From Gemmatimonadota bacterium (GTDB taxonomy: Bacteria; Latescibacterota; UBA2968; UBA8231), in the NCBI GenBank assembly GCA_018672475.1, contig JABHFS010000189.1, positions 1 to 64,000 of the forward strand: a stretch of DNA of 64,000 bases. Reading direction: 5' to 3'. The notes below the pieces were generated by a model. That model worked only from the letters and a program-made list of their open reading frames with translations. It ran no database searches and had not been told where the DNA came from. Numbering within the stretch: the first letter of the stretch is position 1; the number at the start of each line of letters is the position of its first letter. Positions 54,155-62,204 of this stretch are shown piece by piece. A program made the position numbers and the translations under genes.

Positions 54155-55117
54155 CTAGGCTTCTTGCGCACCCCACCGCGTAGCAATAAACGCGTCCATA
54201 AAAATCTGCCCCAGATGAAACGTAATACAGGGAATCGCGATCAACCCCTTCATCTCGGGCGACACCGCCGACTCCGGCAAAAACGCCAGCACCGTCATCG
54301 CCACCGGCAAGGTCTTCTGGCTCGTCATCAGCACCACCGCCTTACGCGCCGCCGACTCGAGCCGCAACAACGCGCAGACGCCGCCGTTGAAGACCAGATA
54401 GAGCGCATGGATCCCCAGGCCCGACAAGACCAGAACCAGCAAACTGGAGGTCTCTACCAAAGCCAAGCGCTCAGAAGATTCGCTGAATTTCATCCATGGT
54501 ATGGTGATCAGCGCCGCGTTGCTGGCCAAACTCAACCGCGGCCGTTGTGCGTTGATCCAGTCGACGGCGAAACGCCGCAGAAACTTGCCGACGCCCAGGG
54601 GCAAAAGAATGGAAAGACAGAGTTTGACAAACAGATCGCCGGCCGAAAGTTCGACCTGACCCAACGCGCCCAATAGATGCGCCAAGACAAAGGGTACGGT
54701 GAGAATGCCGGCGGTATTGGTCAGCACCGTCAAAAAAAGTGCTAAGGCCACATTGCCGCGCGCCTGGGCCGTCAAGGCGACACCCGAGGTCAACGTGGTC
54801 GGCATACAGCAGAACAACGCCAAGCCCAATTGAAAGGAGGGTTCCATCGGCAATTTAAAAGCGATGGCCGTGCCGATAAGCGGGGTGGCAAAGAGGATCG
54901 AGACACAACCCCATGACGTCGCCTTCCAGGCGGCGAGGGCGGCGTGGACCTCGTCGGTCTTGAGCATCAACCCCGACAGCAGGAAGATCATACTGACCGC
55001 GACATACTGCGTCGGCAGCCCGGCCATATAGATGCCTGGAGTGGGAAAGAAAAAGCCTACCACGGCCACCGTTACCAGACCGAGGGGTAGGAATTGCTTC
55101 TGCAGGAAACTTAGCAT
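54155..55117 (-). CDS. Bile-acid:sodium symporter (BASS/SBF) family transporter
   Basis: The 320-residue protein from ATG 55117 has about nine hydrophobic segments. Conserved stretches are FLLSGLMLKTDEV, FCCMPTTLTSGVALTAQARGN, KLCLSILLPLGVGKF, and MTSQKTLPVAMTVLAFLP, which match the SBF-like subfamily. These use Na+ to import organic anions. Cargo is unknown. An upstream TTG (55132) is another possible start. The DtxR-like regulator follows upstream on the same strand, separated by 78 bases. Confidence 0.85.
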   Translation of the reverse strand: MLSFLQKQFLPLGLVTVAVVGFFFPTPGIYMAGLPTQYVAVSMIFLLSGLMLKTDEVHAALAAWKATSWGCVSILFATPLIGTAIAFKLPMEPSFQLGLALFCCMPTTLTSGVALTAQARGNVALALFLTVLTNTAGILTVPFVLAHLLGALGQVELSAGDLFVKLCLSILLPLGVGKFLRRFAVDWINAQRPRLSLASNAALITIPWMKFSESSERLALVETSSLLVLVLSGLGIHALYLVFNGGVCALLRLESAARKAVVLMTSQKTLPVAMTVLAFLPESAVSPEMKGLIAIPCITFHLGQIFMDAFIATRWGAQEA

Positions 55118-55195
55118 GTCCCTAATATACAAGAAAAGGGCCGGAAGATATCCGGCCCACCAGGTGTATCTGTGTTTTCCCGGCCTAAAGCGCCG

Positions 55196-55741
55196 CTACT
55201 CGCTTTCCGTCATAGCCACCGCCCGGTAGCCAAAGCAGGTATCTTCGCAGAGCCGGCAGGAGTCAACATCGCCGGATCGGCACTCTAAGGCGCCGTCGCG
55301 GAAGAGCTGAAGAAATTCATTGGCCGAAGGTTTCTCCGAAAATAACATGCGCAAGAAACAAACCAGACGGGCGCGGGCTTCGGTGCTGATCAGGTGTTCC
55401 ACCTTACAAGCGTCGATCATCGCGTCGTCCTCGTCCATGCCGAGCGCGTCGCTCAAGAAGCGCTGCACCACCAGACGCGTAGCCTCAGTCTCCTGCACGA
55501 CCTTCAAACCCTGCTCGGTCAGTTCTAGAAAACGATTTGGATCCTCCTGCACATAGCCGCGCTCCTTGAGGTGTTTCATCGCCGTCGAGACACTGCCCTT
55601 GGTGATGCGCAAGTGTTTAGCGATATCTGAAACGCGGGCATAGCCGTGTTCCGTGCGCAACTCGTGGATCGCCATCAGATGATGCGCGGCACTATGGCTC
55701 AGCTCGTTCTTTTCGTAGGCCCTCCAGACTTCCTCGAACAT
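55196..55741 (-). CDS. DtxR/MntR-family metal-responsive regulator with cysteine-rich tail
   Basis: The 181-residue protein has a winged HTH (ARVSDIAKHLRITKGSVSTAMKHLKERG) followed by the metal-binding/dimerisation region IDACKVEHLIS (C-x-x-E-H). The C-terminus has four cysteines in CRSGDVDSCRLCEDTC, which is not part of the usual DtxR scheme and could be an Fe-S or zinc site. It probably represses metal uptake or controls export genes. FetAB lies 30 kb away. Target unknown. Confidence 0.82.
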   Translation of the reverse strand: MFEEVWRAYEKNELSHSAAHHLMAIHELRTEHGYARVSDIAKHLRITKGSVSTAMKHLKERGYVQEDPNRFLELTEQGLKVVQETEATRLVVQRFLSDALGMDEDDAMIDACKVEHLISTEARARLVCFLRMLFSEKPSANEFLQLFRDGALECRSGDVDSCRLCEDTCFGYRAVAMTESE

Positions 55742-55760
55742 CGTCTCGCCCTTTCTCCTC

Positions 55761-56714
55761 TCAGCCGGATCGGGTATCCTCGGCGTCCATCGCCAAACGG
55801 AAACCGATATTGTCCCGGGTCGACACCTCAGAGGCGCCCATCCGGTGGGTCGTGCGCAACGCCGCGCGCGTCTCCTGATAACTGCCGCCGCGTATCACCC
55901 GTTCCTGGCCGCCATCGGGCCCTTTGGGGTTGGTCGACGGGCTCTCTTTATAGTACTCGTCGTCAAGGTAATCCTGGCACCACTCGTAGACATTCCCGGC
56001 CATATCCCACACTTCGTAAAAACTGAGGCCGTCGGGCCATTCGTCGACCGGTGTGGTTGTGCCGATCTGGTTGTTGGCGTTGCAACGCTCGCCTTCAGTA
56101 AAGCGTGTGCCCCAAGGATAGGGCCGCTCGTCGGTGCCCTTTGCCGCCTTCTCCCACTCCGACTCCGAAGGGAGCCGGGCACTGCGCCAGGTCGCGTAAT
56201 CACTAGCGTCTTGCCAGGAGACATTGGCCACTGGGTGTTTGCCCATTCCAGCGGGAAAGGTCCCCCGCTGCCAATGGATCGGCGCCCGGTGCCCCGTGCA
56301 CTGCACAAACTCGCGGTACTCCTGATTGGTCACCGGCGTCTTGCCGATAAAATACCCCGACAGATAGACGGTATGCGCCGGCCGTTCATTGCGCGGGCTA
56401 TCCTCGTCGCGGCCGCCCATCGTATAGGGACCAGATGGTATATGGACCATTAGCCGCTTGTTGGCCTCGGGGAGAATTTCCTTGCGCTTCTCCTCCAAAG
56501 TGCTCATATCCTGCTCCAGCCTTTCCAGCCGGACCTTCATTTCTTCAGTCTGCTCCTGCGCATGTGAATAACGGCGCGACATATCCTGACGACGCACTTC
56601 CTGATGGTCCATCTGCTCCATCAGTTTTTGCGACGGCCGGTTGAACTCCAGCAGCAGGATCACAAAGTAAAGACTAAAACCGCATGTGAGAATCCAGAAT
56701 ACCCATTGGTCCAT
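55761..56714 (-). CDS. FGE-fold (SUMF1-like) protein, catalytic cysteines absent
   Basis: The 317-residue protein has an N-terminal TM helix (WVFWILTCGFSLYFVILLL), a coiled coil to about residue 85 and a formylglycine-generating-enzyme-type domain: IPSGPYTMGGRDEDSP, VTNQEYREFV, VSWQDASDYATW, RLPSESEWEKAAKG, EWCQDYLDD and the end VIRGGSYQETRAALRTTHRMG. True FGE has a pair of cysteines in that last region (C-x4-C-like); here none is present. It is therefore probably another FGE-sulfatase-fold protein, such as a signalling or iron-enzyme-like member. It sits next to the DtxR-like gene. Confidence 0.82.
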   Translation of the reverse strand: MDQWVFWILTCGFSLYFVILLLEFNRPSQKLMEQMDHQEVRRQDMSRRYSHAQEQTEEMKVRLERLEQDMSTLEEKRKEILPEANKRLMVHIPSGPYTMGGRDEDSPRNERPAHTVYLSGYFIGKTPVTNQEYREFVQCTGHRAPIHWQRGTFPAGMGKHPVANVSWQDASDYATWRSARLPSESEWEKAAKGTDERPYPWGTRFTEGERCNANNQIGTTTPVDEWPDGLSFYEVWDMAGNVYEWCQDYLDDEYYKESPSTNPKGPDGGQERVIRGGSYQETRAALRTTHRMGASEVSTRDNIGFRLAMDAEDTRSG

Positions 56715-56781
56715 GGCAATTTCCTCAAATGGCGGGAGGAACCATGCCGGTCGCGGTTGAGGTCGCAGCCGGCACAGTGCT

Positions 56782-57783
56782 TTATAGCGTTCCTAATTTC
56801 TTGAGCAAGTCCACACAGCGGTTCGAATACCCCCACTCGTTGTCATACCAACCCAGAATCTTGACCATATTGCCTTCGAGCACATTCGTCGACAACGCGT
56901 CAAAGACGCACGAGTGCGGATTGCCGACGATATCGGCTAGGACCAGCGGGTCCTCTGAATATTCGAGGATGCTAGACAACGCGCCCTCGGCGGCGGCTTT
57001 GAAGGCCGCGTTGATCTCCTCGACCGTCGTCTCTTTTTCGAGGATTGCGGTAAAATCGGTCAGCGAACCATCAGGCGTTGGCACGCGGACGGACAGACCG
57101 TCGAGCTTACCGTTGAGCGCGGGCAACACCTTGCCTACCGCCACGGCGGCACCTGTTGTCGTGGGGATCATCGACAGCGCGGCCGAACGAGCCCGTCGCA
57201 TATCGCTGTGCGGAGCATCGAGCAGACGTTGGTCGCCGGTGTAGGAGTGGATCGTATTCATCATGCCTTTGGCAACACCGAACTGCTCGTGCAGAACCTT
57301 GGCCATCGGCGCCAGGCAGTTGGTAGTGCACGAAGCATTGGAGATGATCGTGTGGCCGGCTTCGAGGGCGTCGTCATTGACCCCCATAACTACGGTGATG
57401 TCTTCGCCTTTGGCCGGGGCGGAAATAACGACCTTCTTGGCACCGGCCGCGATATGGGCGCGGGCACCATCGGCATCGGTAAAGAAACCCGTGGACTCCA
57501 GCACGAAATCGATCCCGAGCTCACCCCAGGGCAGATTGGCCGGATCGCGCTCGGCCAGAATGCGGATAGTCTTGCCATTGACGATCAAATTGTCGCCATC
57601 GGCCTCGACCTCACCGGCGAAACGGCCGTGTGTCGAGTCGTATTTGAGCAGGTGCGCTAGTGTTTTGGCGTCGGTTAGATCATTAATGGCTTTGACTTCG
57701 ATTCCGCCTTGCTCGACGGCGGCCCTGAATACCAAGCGGCCAATGCGGCCAAAACCGTTAATTGCAACAGATATATCGCCCAT
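56782..57783 (-). CDS. gapA: Glyceraldehyde-3-phosphate dehydrogenase, type I
   Basis: This is a full-length, 333-residue glycolytic enzyme that oxidises glyceraldehyde-3-phosphate with NAD. It has INGFGRIGRLVFRAA at the N-terminus, the active-site SNASCTTNCLAPMA, TGAAVAVGKVLPALNGKLDG and WYDNEWGYSNRCVDL at the end. No fusion or truncation is seen. It faces the divergent M20 peptidase across a 383-bp intergenic region with an AT-rich middle. Confidence 0.95.
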   Translation of the reverse strand: MGDISVAINGFGRIGRLVFRAAVEQGGIEVKAINDLTDAKTLAHLLKYDSTHGRFAGEVEADGDNLIVNGKTIRILAERDPANLPWGELGIDFVLESTGFFTDADGARAHIAAGAKKVVISAPAKGEDITVVMGVNDDALEAGHTIISNASCTTNCLAPMAKVLHEQFGVAKGMMNTIHSYTGDQRLLDAPHSDMRRARSAALSMIPTTTGAAVAVGKVLPALNGKLDGLSVRVPTPDGSLTDFTAILEKETTVEEINAAFKAAAEGALSSILEYSEDPLVLADIVGNPHSCVFDALSTNVLEGNMVKILGWYDNEWGYSNRCVDLLKKLGTL

Positions 57784-58166
57784 TTTCCGGTATGTTCCTC
57801 TTCTAAGTTACAGTATAGTATGGAATAAAGGTGTGAAAAGTCGTAAACCGTGTACCTTGGAAGCGCAAATAATCGACCGCGCCGGGTAATGCAGTATTAT
57901 AATGCGGTGCGAAACGGGTAAAACGAACCTTTACAGCCCGCTGCGAAGACCTATATTGCACTGCGATTACGGGGGGTACATGCAGGCGGACAAGACTATA
58001 TAATTGATTAATAGTAATAATATGTTAACAAATGAAGCCCAATTGAGCAAGGTCAAGCACAATCCGGCGTCCTATATCTGCATCTCTTTTAGTTCTGTAA
58101 CTTTACCTTTTTCAAGTCGTAACATCCAACAACAACAACCCCAGAGAAGCGATTAGGGAGACCAAC
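57784..58166. other. Divergent intergenic region between gapA and M20 peptidase
   Basis: No gene is seen. The middle is AT-rich (TTGATTAATAGTAATAATATG near 57999-58022). Divergent promoters are expected; TATACT on the minus strand upstream of gapA is a weak -10 candidate. No convincing operator was found. Confidence 0.4.
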
Positions 58167-59552
58167 GTGGCTTTAGCAGACATACTACAATATATCGACA
58201 ATCAGCAGAGGTTTTATGTCGACCAGCTGAAAGAATTTGTTCGTATCCCCAGCATTAGCGCAGGAGCCGATACGGACAATCGCGACGGCATTACCCAAGC
58301 CGCCGATTTTCTCGTCGAGCAATTCGGCCACATGGGATTTCGCGCCGAGAAAGTCCAGGTTAGCGCCGAAACCAATCCCCTAGTTCTGGCGCAAAGCCCC
58401 AATCCCTCGCCAGAACGCCCTACCGTCCTGGTCTACGGACACTATGACGTACAAGGAGTGGACAATCCACGTTCGGCTTGGGCGATCGACCCCTTCGCCG
58501 CCGAGGAACGGGACGGTTTCCTTATCGCGCGAGGGGCCAGCGACAACAAAGGACCCAGTTTTGCGCATTTAAAAGCCGTAGAAGCCATTCTCGCCGCCGG
58601 GGACCAACTCCCGGTTAACTTGGTCTTCCTGATAGAGGGCGAAGAGGAATGCGGTAGCCGCGCCTTGGGCCAATTTGTCGCAGAAGGCGGTCTTGAACCT
58701 TTCGCACCACTGCTTTGCACCGTCATCTCCGATACCAGCATGTACGGGCCGGACAGGCCCTCCCTGACGCTGGGCCTGCGCGGCATCGTCTACACTGAGT
58801 TGGAGATTGCTGGCCCCAAACAGGATGTGCATTCCGGCCTTTTCGGCGGCATTGTCCGCAACCCGAACCAACTACTCGTCGACGCGCTCGCCGGACTCGT
58901 CGACGCCGAGGGCCATATCACCGTACCAGGATTCTACGAGGGCATCCAACCGCTCTCCGCCCGCGAGAAGAGCCTCTACGCCGCACTCGACGTCGACGAA
59001 CAGGCGTATTGCCGTGAGTTGGGCGTAGACTCGCTAGCCGGCGAACGGGCCTATCCGCTACTCGAAAGACGCTGGACGCGCCCCACGCTAGATATCAATT
59101 TCCTATCGGGTGGTAGCCCACGCACCGTTATCCCGGCGCTGGCCAAAGCCGCCGTCTCTTGCCGGCTCGTACCCGGCCAAGACCCCGAAGTAATCCAGGC
59201 TGCGCTCGAAACCCATATCCGCAACCGTCTGCCCGAAGGCAACCGCATCGAATTCAAAAATCAGCATATCTCGCCGGCCTATCACCTAGACCTGGACCAT
59301 CCGTTGGTCGAACCGACCCTGCAAGCCATACGCACAGGTTTCGAGCTAGATCCGGTGCTCACCCGGGAAGGCGGCTCAATCCCCATCGTCATCGATATCG
59401 CCGCCAAAACACAAGCGCCGGTCCTGCTCGTCGGCCTGGGGCAAATCACCGACAATTGGCACGGCCCCAACGAACGCTTTTCCCTACGCGACTTCCACCG
59501 CGGCATTCGTACCTCGGCCGCGCTCTTGTATCAGCTAGGGCAAGTGTCGTAG
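58167..59552 (+). CDS. M20-family metallopeptidase
   Basis: The 461-residue protein starts at GTG 58167 with a TTAGGGAG site. Family signatures are VLVYGHYDVQGVD (zinc histidine), ARGASDNKGPSFAH, IEGEEECGS (catalytic glutamate pair), LSGGSPRTVIPALAKAAVSCRL and REGGSIPIV. It belongs to the M20 dipeptidase subgroup. No signal peptide, so it acts in the cytoplasm. Monocistronic; downstream lies the decayed region. Confidence 0.92.
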   Translation: MALADILQYIDNQQRFYVDQLKEFVRIPSISAGADTDNRDGITQAADFLVEQFGHMGFRAEKVQVSAETNPLVLAQSPNPSPERPTVLVYGHYDVQGVDNPRSAWAIDPFAAEERDGFLIARGASDNKGPSFAHLKAVEAILAAGDQLPVNLVFLIEGEEECGSRALGQFVAEGGLEPFAPLLCTVISDTSMYGPDRPSLTLGLRGIVYTELEIAGPKQDVHSGLFGGIVRNPNQLLVDALAGLVDAEGHITVPGFYEGIQPLSAREKSLYAALDVDEQAYCRELGVDSLAGERAYPLLERRWTRPTLDINFLSGGSPRTVIPALAKAAVSCRLVPGQDPEVIQAALETHIRNRLPEGNRIEFKNQHISPAYHLDLDHPLVEPTLQAIRTGFELDPVLTREGGSIPIVIDIAAKTQAPVLLVGLGQITDNWHGPNERFSLRDFHRGIRTSAALLYQLGQVS

Positions 59553-60032
59553 TGTTGGGTTAAACCTTCAACCCGGGAGTTGTTACCCGTTGTCAAAGAC
59601 CGTTCGTCGCCACGCCATATAATCTGCTGCGCACCGCGCGGCTTTCCCTCTGTGGCCTCCCAGGCCCTGGCCCAAATAGGCGAGCGGGACCTGCATCTCT
59701 TCGGTTATTTCCAGAACAACCTCCTTCGACGCTCGAGCACATCTCGACGACGGGAGGATCGTCAAGCAAAACTCGTTTACCGTACAATAACGCAATGTCT
59801 TCATTCTGCGCGACCTAGCCCGCGCTGCTCAACTCCTATTCATCTACCCGCAACTGGGGCGCCTTCAATTGATGGGATCAACTTATTCTTTACGAACGTG
59901 ATCTTCGTCACAATAAACTGTGTGTTTCTGCTTGATATTATTGTATTAATTGTCGGTCCTTCGTTTCGTCTATTGGCCGGCGACCTGAAGGAGTGGGCCT
60001 AATTCAAGGGCACAATGAATGGAGGCTCAAGC
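59553..60032. other. Gene-poor stretch with short remnants
   Basis: I see no intact gene. A plus-strand frame ends with a hydrophobic tail (LFFTNVIFVTINCVF) followed by RLLAGDLKEWA at 59874-60002, and a minus-strand frame has ITEEMQVPLAYLGQGL near 59670-59720; neither is recognised. The stretch opens the pseudogene region. Confidence 0.4.
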
Positions 60033-60360
60033 ATGAAGATAATGCGATTGTTTTTGTTCGTAGCGTTCTCGGTGGTCGTAACTAGTGGCGGTTCGAATGC
60101 AGAAGAGATGGGCCATACGCACACTGATCACGGAGATTCTTCTTCTGTCCACGAAGGCGACTAAGATCCGGCTTTTTCGGATGGCCATAGCCCCGCTCCG
60201 ACTTGGTCGGACGGTGGGTCTTAGTATCGAAGAGGAGCGGTAGTGATGCGAATGGCGTTTATTTCACCTATAAGATCAATGTGCGTTCAATATCAGTAAT
60301 GATGACCGTAAATGGGACGTATATCGCTCAGGTGAAATGCCGCTTTTAGATAGCAAATGA
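60033..60360 (+). pseudogene. Secreted histidine-rich peptide and following broken frame
   Basis: An intact 43-codon ORF (60033-60164, GGAGG ribosome site) has a signal peptide (MRLFLFVAFSVVV) and a His-rich tail (MGHTHTDHGD). After its TAA the same frame continues with DPAFSDGHSPAPTWSD up to TAG, and beyond that another frame gives VYFTYKINV, then after a further shift ISNDDRKWDVYRSGE, ending at 60360. It is probably one gene with two or three disruptions; two hairpins follow. Product unknown, perhaps metal-binding in the periplasm. Confidence 0.5.
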
Positions 60361-60395
60361 AGAACGCGACAGACCACCGCGCAGGCTAGTTAGCG

Positions 60396-60424
60396 AGGTG
60401 CTGATCTGGGCATATTCAGCACCT
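60396..60424 (+). terminator. Perfect 9-bp hairpin after the broken secreted gene
   Basis: AGGTGCTGA (60396-60404) pairs exactly with 60416-60424 over an 11-base loop. No T-run follows directly; it may act with the next hairpin. Confidence 0.5.
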
Positions 60425-60442
60425 GACAAGTCACGACAGACG

Positions 60443-60480
60443 GCCCCTGGTTAACTACGTTAGCCGGGGGCTGCTTCTTT
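60443..60480 (+). terminator. Rho-independent terminator
   Basis: GCCCCTGGTTAAC (60443-60455) pairs with 60459-60471 (two G-U pairs) over a 3-base loop and is followed by TGCTTCTTT. This is the expected shape of an intrinsic terminator and closes the broken secreted gene. Confidence 0.75.
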
Positions 60481-60552
60481 GCGCCGACGCTGAAGAGCAA
60501 TACAACACTGGTGCCTCGTTGCCCTCAGTGGAGGCGGCAACGGTATGAGTAA

Positions 60553-60990
60553 GCGCCTCAGCATTGGCGCTCCACGGTCGAGTTCAGACTAGAAGAGGCC
60601 TGGGTCAAATACCGTTTCGGGCACAAACGGAGCCCCAAGCTCGGCCAACACATCCCGCCCTTCATTAACTTCGACGAAATCAAAAACCGCACGCCACTAA
60701 TGGCCTCTATCGTGCAGCCGCTGGTCTGCGAATCCTCTTTCAATGAAATAATTCCCGTCGAGGACTTTGCCCCGGGCCGTGCCTTTGTCCAGGCCTATGG
60801 TTGCCCGCCCCGGATGAATCCTTCATCGACGTGCCGCGCTGGCGCCGGGGAGCCGACTTCTCCTTCGATTTGGGCAAGTTCCACTTCGAGAGCAAAGTCA
60901 TCCGGGTCGGCAAACGACAACGCGACGACGATCACAAGGCCGGGTACGATTACCATCGAAACCAGTCGGTTGCACAACGACCGGTAGCGC
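60553..60990 (+). pseudogene. Phosphate-selective porin (OprP/OprO-type) remnant
   Basis: In one frame VEFRLEEAWVKYRFGH and SPKLGQHIPPFINF match the beta-strand/turn pattern of OprP-type porins (EEAWVKY, KLGQ-x-x-PPF), followed by SIVQPLVCESSFNEIIPVED and PGRAFVQAYG. After about 60810 the recognisable text continues in another frame (ADFSFDLGKFHFESKV). Start, N-terminus and most strands are missing. Decayed outer-membrane channel gene. Confidence 0.6.
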
Positions 60991-61204
60991 CTCTGAGCAG
61001 CAAGCGCAGATTTTCGATCCCGGTTTGACGACCAAAGGTGTCGTTGTAGCTACGGGTTTGGCACCGTCGATCAGTTACAATATTGTGCCGCGGCACAAAG
61101 GACGGATGCAGGTGCAAAGCGACGTTGGGCAAGGCACGGAAATGGCGATTTATATTCCAACGGATCTGGTCGAGCCAGCGGCAGACGAGAAGGAGAATGG
61201 CTGA
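60983..61204 (+). pseudogene. Sensor histidine kinase C-terminal remnant
   Basis: The frame EQQAQIFDPGLTTKGV, then GLAPSISYNIVPRHKGR and VGQGTEMAIYIPTDL is the end of a HATPase domain, where the functional family has IFDPGFTTKGVGVGTGLGL. Here the glycine-rich lid reads VVVATGLAPS, so it is decayed as well as truncated. Only about 70 residues remain. Ends at TGA 61204. Confidence 0.7.
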
Positions 61205-61216
61205 GGCTTAGATGAC

Positions 61217-61249
61217 GCTGAACTAATGCTGAACTAATGCTGAACTGAT
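61217..61249 (+). repeat. Three 11-bp tandem repeats GCTGAACTAAT
   Basis: Units at 61217, 61228 and 61239 (the last with one mismatch) lie directly after the kinase remnant stop codon. Confidence 0.7.
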
Positions 61250-61338
61250 TCGAAACGCCACGCCCCCAAACGCGCAACGCCCGCCATACAATCTTCGCAT
61301 TGACAGCCCCACCCCTCTATTCTCTACTCTGATTCCAC

Positions 61339-61370
61339 CTTATCTTATCTTATCTTGATCTTATCTTATC
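61339..61370 (+). repeat. TTATC pentanucleotide repeat upstream of a PhyH gene
   Basis: The sequence runs CTTATCTTATCTTATC, then TTGATC, then TTATC twice. It ends 5 bases before the AAGGAG ribosome site and 18 before the chosen GTG start. A repeat number change would alter the leader length; phase variation is possible but unproven. Confidence 0.6.
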
Positions 61371-61388
61371 AACCCCAAGGAGTTGCAC

Positions 61389-62204
61389 GTGTCTCTCAGC
61401 AAAGAACAAATAGCGCACTTCAAAAATCACGGCTACACCGCCGTGCCCGACTTTTTTACCGCCCGCGAAGTACAAGCCCTGCAAGCGGAAGTCGAGCGCT
61501 TCAAACGCGAAGGCCTGGTCCGCAACGTGGCCACCGACGGCGACGGCGAGACGCACTCCAAGACCAAGGCCAATCTGCAGCTGATTCCCCTGCACGACAA
61601 AAGCGACCTAATCCGCGCCCTACCCTTCGACGACAAGGTTACCAACGCCACCGCGCAACTGATCGGCGCACCCTTTGTCCTGCATCTCGACCAGATGTTC
61701 CTCAAGCCCGCCGGCCATGGCATCGGCACCGACTGGCACCAGGACAACGCCTACTTCAAAATATCCGATCCCTTAAAAGGCACCGCCATGTGGGTCGCCG
61801 TACACGATGCGAGCATCGCCAATGGCACCATCCACGTCGTGCACGATTCCTTTAAGGAACAATACCCGCACGACCGCGACCCTAACTCCGACCACCACAT
61901 CCATTGCCAAGTGCCCGAGGAGCGGGCCGTGCCCATAGAGCTCAAAGCCGGCGGAGTCGTCTTCTTTTGTTATGGCACCGCCCATTCCACCAAAGCCAAT
62001 ACCACCGACCGCGACCGCGCCGGTATCGCCTTCCACTTCCTGCACGGCGACTGCGTCGACCGCGCCAACCTCGTCGACAAAAAGCGCGGCCAGCCTTTTT
62101 TGCTGGGGCCGGAAACCACCGGCGGCGAAGCCGAATACGGTGTACGAGTCGCAGGAACTTGGGACCAAGAAATCGAGCGCGTCCTCCAGGAGACAAACAA
62201 CTAA
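61389..62204 (+). CDS. PhyH-family Fe(II)/2-oxoglutarate dioxygenase
   Basis: From GTG 61389 (AAGGAG 8 bases upstream, a better fit than TTG 61383) the protein has 271 residues. It has FKNHGYTAVPDFF, the iron ligands in DWHQDNAYF and GTAHSTKANTT, and an arginine in DRAGIAFHFLHG. Unusually the GSH-loop region reads IHVVHDSFKEQ rather than VPGSH. It is coupled to the following dehydrogenase by a TAATG overlap, so an oxidation/reduction pair on one substrate is likely. Confidence 0.85.
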   Translation: MSLSKEQIAHFKNHGYTAVPDFFTAREVQALQAEVERFKREGLVRNVATDGDGETHSKTKANLQLIPLHDKSDLIRALPFDDKVTNATAQLIGAPFVLHLDQMFLKPAGHGIGTDWHQDNAYFKISDPLKGTAMWVAVHDASIANGTIHVVHDSFKEQYPHDRDPNSDHHIHCQVPEERAVPIELKAGGVVFFCYGTAHSTKANTTDRDRAGIAFHFLHGDCVDRANLVDKKRGQPFLLGPETTGGEAEYGVRVAGTWDQEIERVLQETNN

